A DNA stretch of 64,000 nucleotides, from the NCBI GenBank assembly GCA_964019425.1, contig OZ025783.1:744001-808000 (forward strand). The letters run 5' to 3'. Origin of the DNA: Flectonema sp. DT1601. Its lineage: Eukaryota; Euglenozoa; Diplonemea; Diplonemida; Diplonemidae. The stretch's first letter is position 1; every line of letters begins with the position of its first letter. Below are positions 44,451-54,119 of this stretch, piece after piece. The position numbers and the translations under genes are program-made. The notes beneath the pieces are model-generated. The model saw only the letters and a program-made list of their open reading frames with translations, ran no database searches and was not told the DNA's origin.

Positions 44451-45959
44451 ATGCAACTATGGATAACGTGTACAGAAGCAGAGTTTCCTGATATATCATT
44501 CACTGCGAATGTTAACTCACTAGTTGATGACGCAGTTCAAGTGGCAGCTGATGAGTGGGCGGTGATGTCTGATATTTTAGAGATTTCATTGTCGGGGTGT
44601 TTACTTCCGAGGGAACACCGATTGGCTGACTGCGGTGTGTCAGTTGAGTCGCAATTAGTTGTTTCGGTATTACAAGAATTCCCAAAATCATGGCTGACGA
44701 ATGAAGATAAAAGTAAGAAACTATCTCTTCTTCATAGAGCAGATCGAATTCTATATCTTGACACTCCGACATTCACAGATGATGGATGCTTTAATTTTAA
44801 GACGTCATTACTTCCCGACAACATTAATAGAATTTCTTTTTGTAACCCAACCCAGTCAATCACATCAATTGATAATGCTATTCTTGTAGGGTCACAAATC
44901 AGTTCTATTAGTCTGTCTGGGTTTCAACATGTAGAAAGTATTGGTGATAATTTCATGTTAGATTGTAAAGCTGTTTCAGCTATTGACCTTTCAGTCTTTC
45001 AGAAGACAACAACTATTGGAAATAATTTTCTTTGCTCTTGCCATTCCATTACACAAATCAATCTAACTTCCCTATGCAACGTTACTCATATTGGAAACTA
45101 CTTCCTCTGGCAATGCTCGTCTCTTACTACTATTAATTTGAATGGTCTGAGAAATCTTAAGACTATTGGAAGTGGGTTTTTATGTGAATGTCCATCGACT
45201 GTAAGTCTAAATTTATCTTGCCTTTCTAACGTGATGTCTACAAAAAATGATTTCTTAAATGGGTGTGGGTCGCTCTCAGTAATAAATATGTCAAGTCTTC
45301 ATAATGTTGTTACTGTTGGGAATAACTTTATGTATGCCTGCGGACTTATATCTGTTCTCGACTTGTCTTCGTTGAGTAACGTTGTAGCAATTGGAAATGA
45401 TTTTTTATGGGCATGCGAATCGCTTACAACACTAAACCTGTCAGGTCTTAAAAATGTTGTATCAGTAGGAAACGATTTCCTGTGGAGGTGTGACTCCATA
45501 GCGACACTCGATTTATCTGAATTCCAAAGTCTTACGTCTGTTGGAGATAGGTTCCTAGGGGGTTGTATTTCTCTTACGGATCTTAATTTATCTGGACTCA
45601 CAAAAGTAAAGAAAGTTGGACAATACTTCCTCTGGAGGTGCTCAGCTATAGAAACTCTAAACTTAGCTGGACTCCGAAACGCTAAATCAGTAGGAGGCTT
45701 CTTTCTTCACGCATGCGATTCTCTAAACGAACGCGGCTTATCAGGTCTCAGTAATGTCTCCCCAGTAATACTATCTTCCATTGGAGTACCTCAATACAAA
45801 CTGAGAGAGTTGAGAGCAAGATCCAGCTACCTGTTCACCTTTCTTTCTTTATTATATCATTATAGCATATTTATTTTCTTACTGCCAATTACTTTCATTT
45901 GTTGGCACTGTTCGAAGGCAAATTTTAGAGTTCCGACTTATTTCAATGACGTCGAGTAG
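44451..45959 (+). CDS. BspA-like leucine-rich-repeat protein with ubiquitin-like N-terminus and C-terminal anchor
   Basis: 502 residues. Residues 1-75 look like a ubiquitin-like fold (LEISLSGCLL, a short loop, then GVSVESQLVVSVL, the usual end of a beta-grasp domain). About eleven full and one partial leucine-rich repeats of 24-25 residues follow (about 150-447). Their pattern is SLTTLNLSGLxNVxSVGNDF, followed by LxxC. The repeats are of the BspA/Treponema-pallidum type, common in surface proteins of trichomonads, Entamoeba and free-living kinetoplastids. A hydrophobic segment (about 460-485) before a short tail could anchor the protein. There is no signal peptide, which argues against a classical surface protein. 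The function is unknown. Confidence 0.85.
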   Translation: MQLWITCTEAEFPDISFTANVNSLVDDAVQVAADEWAVMSDILEISLSGCLLPREHRLADCGVSVESQLVVSVLQEFPKSWLTNEDKSKKLSLLHRADRILYLDTPTFTDDGCFNFKTSLLPDNINRISFCNPTQSITSIDNAILVGSQISSISLSGFQHVESIGDNFMLDCKAVSAIDLSVFQKTTTIGNNFLCSCHSITQINLTSLCNVTHIGNYFLWQCSSLTTINLNGLRNLKTIGSGFLCECPSTVSLNLSCLSNVMSTKNDFLNGCGSLSVINMSSLHNVVTVGNNFMYACGLISVLDLSSLSNVVAIGNDFLWACESLTTLNLSGLKNVVSVGNDFLWRCDSIATLDLSEFQSLTSVGDRFLGGCISLTDLNLSGLTKVKKVGQYFLWRCSAIETLNLAGLRNAKSVGGFFLHACDSLNERGLSGLSNVSPVILSSIGVPQYKLRELRARSSYLFTFLSLLYHYSIFIFLLPITFICWHCSKANFRVPTYFNDVE

Positions 45960-46399
45960 CATCAAAACAGTTTATTTAATACTTATAATATATGAATAAT
46001 ATTTTACTATCCTCCTCGTAGTCTTCTCTGACTACGAAACAAACAAGCAAACAAACAAACAGTAATATAAAGATGCCCTGCCTGAAGGTACTTTTACAAA
46101 GAATTTTTCTGTCAGTGAGCATCTCAATATTTCTTTCTTCCAATTTTACTGTTTTTACACTGAGAAATATATTAAAATGACAAAAAAAAAAAAAAAAAAA
46201 AAGGAGGAACGAGTATTGAAGGGAAGGCAATGCAATATGTTTATAATGACGTCGAGCGAACTACTGCAATGCTTCTATTTGTACGAATGAGTTTGTCTCA
46301 TCGGTATTGTTATGTTACCTGCTTTGATTATGATCAGTTTCGTAGTCAGGTTTAAAATATTATTACTTCAAACAGTTGAGTTCTACAGATAGGTACAAT
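45960..46399. other. Intergenic with a perfect hairpin
   Basis: No gene is seen. CGTAGTC/GACTACG with a six-base loop forms a perfect hairpin at 46017-46036, its left arm resembling the CGTAGTC end block of the dispersed repeats. An A run lies at 46182-46202. The acceptor AGTTCTACAG (AG at 46387-46388) lies 11 bases before the next ATG. Confidence 0.5.
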
Positions 46400-48274
46400 A
46401 TGGGTCAGCAAGGGTCTGTTGAAGGTGGCGGTGCCGCAACCTCATCGAAAGACGTAATGTCCGCCTGGGTGATTGAAACAAAAACCGGAAAGATGGACGA
46501 CATGATTTGCACTGATAACCTACCCATACCAGTCCCAGAGGCAGGACACGTTCGAATAAAAGTAATGGCTGCATCGCTAAACTATACCGACATAAAGAAA
46601 GGAACTGAAGGAAGTACCTTCCCAATGTCACTCGGAATGGATGGTGCTGGTGTTATTGATTTTATACCAGAAGGGACGGCTTCTCTTCTTCCGGTGGGAT
46701 CGAAAGTTTATTTTAAAATTGATGATAATTCAAAATATGGAACCCTTTCTGAATATACAATAGTACCAGTCGAAAGATTATTTATAATCCAACCGGGTGT
46801 TTCATTTCCTTCTGCTGCTGCCTTACCAACTACAGGATGGGCAGCCTACTACGCATTGCACTACCGCATGAAGGTAACCAGCGGGAAAACAATTTACGTT
46901 ACTGGTGGGGGTGGTGGCATGGGTGGATTTGTATGTCAGCTGTGCAAAGCAGCAGGACTTCGAGTAATAACATCGTGCAGCGCATACAATGCGGAATACG
47001 CTTCAAGCAGAGGAGCTCAAGACATTATCGACTACACTTCTCTTGATGTTAAAACAGAAATAATGAAACTAACCAACGACAGGGGAGTAGACTACTGCTT
47101 AGATATCCTTGACGACACTTCTTCTGTTGACCCAATGAACCTTCTCGCAATAGGAGGACATCTCTGTGTCACAAATAGATTAATAAAACTATCACCATTA
47201 TTGTTAGAAAAGAATATTTCAATTCACTACATCAACATGGCATCCCTATCAAGGTCTGTTACTGACATAAAGCCTATAGCTGATACAGTTATGCACCTCG
47301 TGTCAAAGAGAACACTCGATGACAACATTGGTGAGATTGGTAAATGGAATAGTGTACGCGGAGGTTACAAAACTCTTGAATCTCGTCATGTTAGAGGTAA
47401 ACTCGTTATTAACATTGAACCCGTTCACAGTCGCCGGAAGAAGCTCCAGTCGCAACCAACGTATAAACTGGTTGCTGCAGACCAGCTTAAAAGCCTCGTT
47501 GAATCTCATCCCAACCTCGGATCTTCTCAACTTGCAGAAGATCGCCTGGCCACTGCGTCACAAGTATGTTCTATCATTAAGAAGGACAAAGATTTGGTCC
47601 ACGTTCAGGTCGGAACACTTACTTTTTGGGTTCCGGAAAAGGCCGTGCAACTGTTTCCTGCTGAAGAAAAAAAAGAAACCACTGCTCCTCATATTATAGA
47701 GTCACACGCTGCTCTTACACCAGAACCAGAAGCAAGGCAGGTCGAAACTCCAGCTGAGGTTCCGTCGGAAGTTGAATTTGTGGCGTCAGGTCAGCAACCA
47801 GTAGCTGCTGCTCCGCAAGGGGTTCCTCAAGCACCTGTTCCGGTTGCCCCTGTTCCTGTACAGAATGTGCAACCGCAACAGCAACAGCCTAGACCATCGG
47901 CCGTTACCGTTCCACAAACGGCAGAAGTAGCACAGCAGCTACACCAACAGGATCCTTCAGTCCAACAATACGGAACTCAGCAACCCGCATCCCACTACCA
48001 ACCTGTTGCTGCCCCTCATCCATCACAAAGTTCCACTAGCTACTCTTCTTCTCCTACTGGAGGGGTGACTCGTCCTGTAGCACCTGGTGCTACTGGTAAG
48101 GTTTGTTTTTATTCTTCGCAATTAATTCATGTGTTCTCCTACCAAAACGAAACCTAACTACAGAAATACTTCATCCCAGAACAATATCTCCGCCACGTCG
48201 AGAAGAAGAAGCTGGAGGCCCAGCAGCAGCAAATGCAAAGAGAGGGGACTCAGGTTTGTAAATATACTTTTTAA
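46400..48274 (+). CDS. Quinone oxidoreductase-like protein (zinc-free MDR) with added beta domain and Q/P-rich tail
   Basis: Exon 1 is 46400-48100 and exon 2 is 48164-48274, about 604 residues. Residues 20-345 are a medium-chain reductase of the zeta-crystallin/PIG3 type. It has the GAGVIDFIPEG and ALPTTGWAAYYAL regions, a Rossmann motif YVTGGGGGMGG (about 166-176), and no zinc ligands. Residues about 350-422 form a small beta-rich segment (VCSIIKKDKDLVHVQVG, then FWVP). A Gln/Pro-rich tail follows, ending in a basic helix (VEKKKLEAQQQQ). The start MGQQGS fits the N-myristoylation pattern (G2, S6), so membrane attachment is possible. The second exon is inferred. Another GTTTGT at 48254 could be a further donor, in which case the end would differ. 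Confidence 0.87.
48101..48163 (+). other. Intron in the quinone oxidoreductase-like gene
   Basis: 63 nt, GTTTGT...CCTAACTACAG, phase 0. An overlapping donor GTAAGG at 48096 also gives an open frame, so the exact 5' splice site is uncertain. Confidence 0.65.
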
Positions 48275-48903
48275 ATAATCCAGTTGATGTTAATAATTGA
48301 GTCGTTGGAAAGGAAGAGAACTTACAACTAAACAGTAATTAAATACAGCAAGCTCATCCTTACTAAGGTCAGCTGCTTTTCTGATCGGAACCTAACCTGA
48401 AACGATAGTCTTAGTAGCCACGTTGAAGTCGTTCTCGCGGCTATTGTACAAAGTATGTTCACGCAAATTGGTTGCAGTTTACTGCGGTGCTTTCAAAAGG
48501 TGTTTCCTCGACCCACAGATACCGCCTATACGTGGTAGTATTGGCTGTTGCAAAAGTGTTTTATTTTTTTTTTATTTTTAAACTCCAGAAAAGCAAAGCA
48601 AAACCAGTTGTAAAAAAGACCTAACAAAATAATGTTGCTGAAACACGCTCATTAAAATTCTTTTTTTTTTATTTTTCCCCCACAAACCTTTCCTTACATA
48701 TTCTTTTTATTTTTTCGAGGTTCCCGCCCTATCTTGCTACCCGAGACGAGATGGAATTAATTGACACTTATGATACCTGTTGCGTGATTCGTTTGGCCAT
48801 GTAACTTCGTTTAGTTTACAGGTAACAATCTTAATTCTAATCATATTAAGATCTCAGACTCACAGTCTCATCAACTATTTTCAACAGCCTCAAAATTCCT
48901 GAG
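48275..48903. other. Intergenic with a foldable segment
   Basis: No gene is seen. At 48361-48416 an outer stem (TACTAAG/CTTAGTA) encloses a second hairpin (GGTCAG/CTGATC with one G-T pair), so a small structured RNA is possible. The acceptor CTATTTTCAACAG (AG at 48886-48887) lies 16 bases before the next ATG. Confidence 0.5.
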
Positions 48904-50043
48904 ATGGGTCTCCAAACGGGTGCTGCAGCGCTGTTCGGGGCTGCTGTGGGAGCAGCTGGGACATTTGTCTGTTTGAAAAAGAAATTTGAAGAAAACAAAG
49001 AGCAAACATTCCACGAATTTCATGGAGTCAACATCGTGACAGTGTACGCGTCGTCATCAGTGAGGTTGCCTTCTGAATATTTTAGAGATGCTAAAATAGC
49101 GGGTCAAATGATTGCAAAGAAAGGATGGGTTCAAGTAAACGGTGGAGGAAGTGCTGGACTAATGGGCGCGGCAACTGATGGATCACTAGAAGCAGGTGGT
49201 GTAGTGGATTGTGTTATTTTGGATAAGTTTCTCTCAAAAGCTCATAAAGGTGCGCGAAGCATGCGTTGCTGCAACAACATGCCAGACCGAAAGCGTCTAC
49301 TTTATGAGGCTGGAAACGCGTATCTCGCACTCCCAGGTGGTCTTGGAACTTGTGAAGAAGTAATGGAAGTTCTCAGCTGGAGACAGTTGGGATTCCACAA
49401 CTGTCCTATCGCTTTCATTAACACGAATGGTTTCTATTCTCACATTGGTGAACTTTTAGACAACGCAATCGAAAATGGTTTCATTTCAAACGACATTCGC
49501 AGCAGCTACATCATCACAACAGACATCAATAGAGCTCTTCACTTTCTGGAAACATACAAACCTGTTGATATTGATAAGTCGAAGATTCACAGAGGAGATA
49601 TGAGTTCCGAAATGAGTGCTCTTCGTCAGACTGGTGCCTTTCAGCCAATGTCTATTCAGCAGCAGGTACCAGCTCCTCCTGTTAATCTTATTCCAGGAAT
49701 GAGGGTTATGTTAGTAGCAGGCATGCATTGCAATCGCTTTGGAGAGTTACCTGCTGGTAGTATCGGGACAGTTACTAAAACTCCGGGTGATGTTGCCGAC
49801 TCGATTGCGGAAGTTGATTTTGATGGACCAGAGTTCCCGCTTGTTGACGTATTTCAGGGAGCAATTAGAGTACTTCCTTCTGATGCTGCTAGCCCAGGAA
49901 GGCAGCAAAGACAAGAAGCTCCTCCAGCTAATGGCAACTCATCTTCACCTCAACAAACTAGCGACGACGACGACGACGGCGACTCAGAACGCAATGAAAA
50001 GTCTGTTGAGAGCAACAGCAACAGTAACAGCAACGAGGAATAA
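48904..50043 (+). CDS. LOG-family nucleoside 5'-monophosphate phosphoribohydrolase-like protein, membrane anchored
   Basis: 379 residues. An N-terminal hydrophobic anchor (GAAALFGAAVGAAGTFVCL, about 6-24) precedes a LOG/YvdD-type Rossmann domain (about 42-225). Family landmarks are GGGSAGLMGA, the R129-K130 pair, and PGGLGTCEEVMEVL (144-157, with the catalytic Glu region). LOG enzymes cleave cytokinin nucleotides in plants and related nucleoside monophosphates elsewhere; the substrate here is unknown. Residues about 255-320 form a small beta-rich segment similar in pattern to those in three neighbours. The tail is acidic and Ser/Asn-rich. N-terminal anchoring is unusual for this normally soluble family. 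Confidence 0.9.
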   Translation: MGLQTGAAALFGAAVGAAGTFVCLKKKFEENKEQTFHEFHGVNIVTVYASSSVRLPSEYFRDAKIAGQMIAKKGWVQVNGGGSAGLMGAATDGSLEAGGVVDCVILDKFLSKAHKGARSMRCCNNMPDRKRLLYEAGNAYLALPGGLGTCEEVMEVLSWRQLGFHNCPIAFINTNGFYSHIGELLDNAIENGFISNDIRSSYIITTDINRALHFLETYKPVDIDKSKIHRGDMSSEMSALRQTGAFQPMSIQQQVPAPPVNLIPGMRVMLVAGMHCNRFGELPAGSIGTVTKTPGDVADSIAEVDFDGPEFPLVDVFQGAIRVLPSDAASPGRQQRQEAPPANGNSSSPQQTSDDDDDGDSERNEKSVESNSNSNSNEE

Positions 50044-50959
50044 AACTCGCGTTGAGTATTGGAGGCACCAAAACTGAAGTACAGATGTAAACACTCTGAG
50101 TACGTTAACGGATTATCAGTGCATCATGTGCTTTCATTGCAGCTTCAATCAAAGAAGGATCAGTTCCTCCGACAGAAATATTAATTTTAATTATCCACAA
50201 GTTACCTGTGTTTTTCTACACGGTGGTTACCAAACTTATTCGTCGTGCTGGTCTCGAATACTTGCAATCTGACTTGCAAAAGGTTGAGAAAAAAAATAAC
50301 AGTACAGCAATAACAGAAGACACGAAGTAATAAACCAGACACGTCTTCTTATCGATTCAATGTTGGCAGTAAAAAAAGATCCGAGAAAAACATTTATAGC
50401 ATCTCACGGAATGGAATACATCGAGGAACTATTTCAGTGATGTGTTTATCTCGACTGGTTTTTTGTCCGAGATATTTAATAAATAATATTTAAAAAAAAA
50501 AAAATGAATAAAAAAAAAAGAAATGAAAACCTCCCTTTGGAAACTGTTTCCTTCATAAGTTTAATTGTGTGTTAGTTCTTTCAGACTTCTGTAAGGGACA
50601 CACGTGAACGTCCTTGGTCAGTTCCTAGTTGCGTTTGCAAGTGGTAATTGATTTTGAGGACGGGAAACAAAAGAAAGGGAAAGAAAAGAAAAATAAAAAG
50701 AATACGAAAAACAGAAAAGAAAACAAATTAGAAAATAAATTGTGCGATGTAAACCTGCGCAACCTGCGCGCACCAATTGATAGTCAGCTTGTTTGCTTGC
50801 CACAGTCGTTTGTAATTTTACAGGTTCCACGAATGAGTTTAATCAGGGTTACGAACAACGTAACCTACGGACGTAATGAATAATTGTGAATAGTTATCAT
50901 CATAGTTAAGTGTTACATTCAATAGGTCTCTTCCCCATATTCTACCCCCCTCCCCCGTT
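50044..50959. other. Intergenic
   Basis: No gene is seen. An A-rich stretch lies at 50491-50530. The candidate acceptor for the next gene (CATTCAATAG, AG at 50924-50925) is weaker than the others. It is followed by a C-rich leader before the ATG. Confidence 0.45.
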
Positions 50960-51703
50960 ATGCATTCGCAACAATCGCCGACTGAATACAAACGAACCCC
51001 TACCGACGCGTCTCAACAACATGCAGACGATGAAGAAGTGACACTCTGCGTCATGGGATTGCCGAGTAATTTTACCGAAAGAGAGCTATTCTGGATGTTC
51101 GCTACCTTCCCAGGATACTGCTGTGGTAACATCGGCTACTGTGGAGGTTCTGGCAACGGTCCGCTTGCCTTCGTAACGTTCGCAAGTAAAGATGAAGCTG
51201 AAGTAGCGCTTACAAGAGTAAATGGACTACATTGGGAACCTCAAAAAGTAAGAGTCAGAGTTGAGTTTAGTTACAACGCTTGTAGAAATGTACGAAGAGA
51301 TGGCTCCGTGACATCAACAAAGAACCATCATCAGAGTGTTTCTGGGAGAGTACCAAATCATGCAACTCCTCCATGGTGTCCTCCAGTTGGTGGTCAAGGA
51401 TCATTTTATGGATTTAATTATCACAATCAGGTAGCAGCAGTTATTCATCCTCAAGGTAATGATATTCAACATGGTCAACAGCCTTATTATTATCAGCATC
51501 AGTTTCAACATCAGAGAGTTCCTCATTATCATACTCACTGTCCGTATGCTATTCCTCCACCGATGCCAATGAAGAACAATGATGATGCTTGGATCACACC
51601 TGAAGTACTCACTGAAACGAGTAGTAACCCTCACCCAGACAATGTTAGTGAGGTTGATAAAAGTCTGTTGCATCTCGAGAACGGTGAGCAGGTTCAAACA
51701 TAA
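50960..51703 (+). CDS. Single-RRM RNA-binding protein
   Basis: 247 residues. One RRM lies at about 24-105. RNP2 reads LCVMGL and RNP1 is a variant around LAFVTFAS. Between them is RELFWMFATFPG, also found almost unchanged in the RRM protein 3 kb downstream. A His/Gln/Tyr/Pro-rich, probably disordered tail follows. Small single-RRM proteins control mRNA stability and translation in kinetoplastids, where transcription is polycistronic. Such a role is plausible here but not shown. Confidence 0.88.
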   Translation: MHSQQSPTEYKRTPTDASQQHADDEEVTLCVMGLPSNFTERELFWMFATFPGYCCGNIGYCGGSGNGPLAFVTFASKDEAEVALTRVNGLHWEPQKVRVRVEFSYNACRNVRRDGSVTSTKNHHQSVSGRVPNHATPPWCPPVGGQGSFYGFNYHNQVAAVIHPQGNDIQHGQQPYYYQHQFQHQRVPHYHTHCPYAIPPPMPMKNNDDAWITPEVLTETSSNPHPDNVSEVDKSLLHLENGEQVQT

Positions 51704-54119
51704 TCGTCCCATCCGAAAACTTAAATCTCTTTAACAACAAATAATAGCCATGACCGCAAACTAGTTCGGGTAGGTAAAGAGAAATCAACAGAAGTAACAC
51801 TCAGCACTGACTAATAGAACAGAACTTATTACATTGAGTCTATTACCACGCAATTTGATATAATAACGGGGAGGGACCGTTTGATTGGGTTACTTGACCC
51901 AATTTCAATTTTTTTTTTTTTTTTTTTTTTTTTTGGTTTCTGGTTTACCTTCTTTGATACTATCTTGAGACGTATCTTTTGATTAAGTAATTTCAGCTTT
52001 TAATTCATATTTAAGGGACGGGTTTGTTTTCTTTAATAAAGCCGATAAGGTATTTTTGACCTAATAAGGCATTCTCTTATGCAAAAAAAAACTGCTTCAT
52101 AGGCGGTCTTCTGTTTTTCCACCTCTCTTTGCCTGCTCGAACTTGTACTCCTCTCACTTCCGTTCTCCCCTCCCATAGTTTTCTTTTTTTTTTATTCGTT
52201 GTACCTCGTTAAATGATCTGTGGGCGCCTGATGGACACTTTTGAGTTCCTTTTTGGTGAAGCAAGCCTTGAAAGATGAGGTTCCTACTCGGAGAAATACG
52301 AAAATAAGAATTATTATTTTTTTCGTATTGTCTCTACAGAGTTAAGAAGCAGTATTAATTGTTTGAGGGATTTACTGGTATTCAGATGAAGCTTCTCGGC
52401 GCCCCGTCGTCTCTCCGCTATTTCCCCTTTCCTACTCCCAATGAAGTAACCTTTTCTATTTCAAGAGGAAGAACGGTTTTCCTTTTTAAAAAAAAAAAAA
52501 AACGACAACAAAAAAAGGGAAAAAAAAAAAAAAACACAAAAGGAATAAGGACCAGAATGTATGCCTACCAATGCGACTGACATGTCTTGTGTGTCGTACG
52601 CCGCATTTTGACATCTCATCATGTACTTTAGTTAAGTATTTGGTAACATTCGGAACCTTTGTAAGTTGTAGGAAGAAGGGAATAACAGCCGATCGGACAG
52701 AAATTATATTTTTTTTCTTCTTTCGATACTTTATGCTTTAATATATAAAAACAAGAGTCTTTTCCTCTTTATTTGTTACACGCATTCGAGCTGCTCGCAG
52801 CTACATAAAACAATGTTTCTATTTTAATAATTATTTTTAATCACTTTCCGTCTATCCGATCGGCTTCCTTTCCCTACACATATTTTATTTTATTTGCCGA
52901 AACGAGTGAAGTAGGAATAGATCGTTAATAGAAAAGCATACACTAAGAAGTATGAAGCAAGTACACCGATTCTGTTCCATTGCGCCCGTTAGAGATTGAC
53001 ATGCAAACAAATCAAGGATTCTTCCTTTTAAGGGCAACAAAATAAAAAGAAAATAAAGAACGAAAAAGTAGATTTCGTTGTCGTTTGTTGTTGTATTTTT
53101 TTTTGGGGGGAAAGAAAAAAAAACTAAAATAAAAGTTGCTTGGCCCACTTCCATTCTAGCTAAACGTGAGACAAGCTTCGGGGAAAAAACAAAACAGAGA
53201 ACAAAAAACTAAATCGATTACTGTAGTTGGTTGTAGGGTTTCCCGTTTCATGTATAGAGATTTTATTTCATCTATTTCACGAAAGGCTTCCTTTAGTTCG
53301 TAGTAAAGCAAGTCGCCCAACTTGACCAATTGATCAAAGCCACTCCCCTACAACGGTAATGCACACCATCGATTGTCGTTTTGAAACAACCTCAGGATTG
53401 GAGCTACGATTTATAGCATAGAAAAAAAAAATTGAAGGAAAAAGCGGTTTGTCATGAAAAATTGTTCTGCCGCGAGGGGTGACCGCCAATGGGAAGACTG
53501 GAATAGAGAAAATAAAAAAAAGAATAAAATAAATAAAGAAAACCGTTATAAAGAAACTTAAAACTCCTCGTGGCACAAGCGCCAATGTTTCTTGCCCTGC
53601 TTGAGCCCGGGTGGTGTTTTTCACCCCATTATTTATTGTTCCCCTTTTTTTTCATTTTTCTCATCTAACCTGATGCCTTAGACTTTCTGGTTAAACATGA
53701 GCGGAAGAAATTTAGACACCCGTGAAGTGACTTTTAATAATTATTCTTAAGGTACTTGGTAGTGTTCTTTATGATTCATGTTTGTACAACTCGGTTGTAA
53801 TTACACAACACAACGTCCTGCGAGTCACAGCATCTACGTCCCTCCCTTTATTCGTTACTCTGCTAATTATCCCGTTGTCCCCTCCGTCGGGTTTCCCGAT
53901 TTCTAGCCTATTACCATGTTGACTGGGACAAACAAAAAAAAAAAAAAAATGCAAACCATTTTTAATCCATCCATCAAATTCAACTGTTTCTTTTTTTTTT
54001 TTTAACAGGAAAGGTCTATGTTTGGATTATACTTGCTCTGGCGGCCTTGTTGTGTTTTAAACACGGTATGCGGTTCTGATTTTTCATTTTGCAGTTCCAC
54101 CCCTCCCCCAACAAAACAA
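51704..54119. other. Intergenic
   Basis: 2.4 kb without a recognised gene. A T run of about 25 lies at 51908-51933, with further A-rich and T-rich tracts at 52488-52502, 52519-52534 and 53989-54003. Two acceptors lie before the next gene: a strong one (poly-T then AACAG, AG at 54007-54008) and a nearer one (TTTTGCAG, AG at 54093-54094). Confidence 0.5.

Noticed and set aside
54066-54094. 29-nt GTATGC...GCAG intron before the two-RRM gene
   Set aside because: Far shorter than the 63-118 nt introns in this window; more simply read as a second acceptor.
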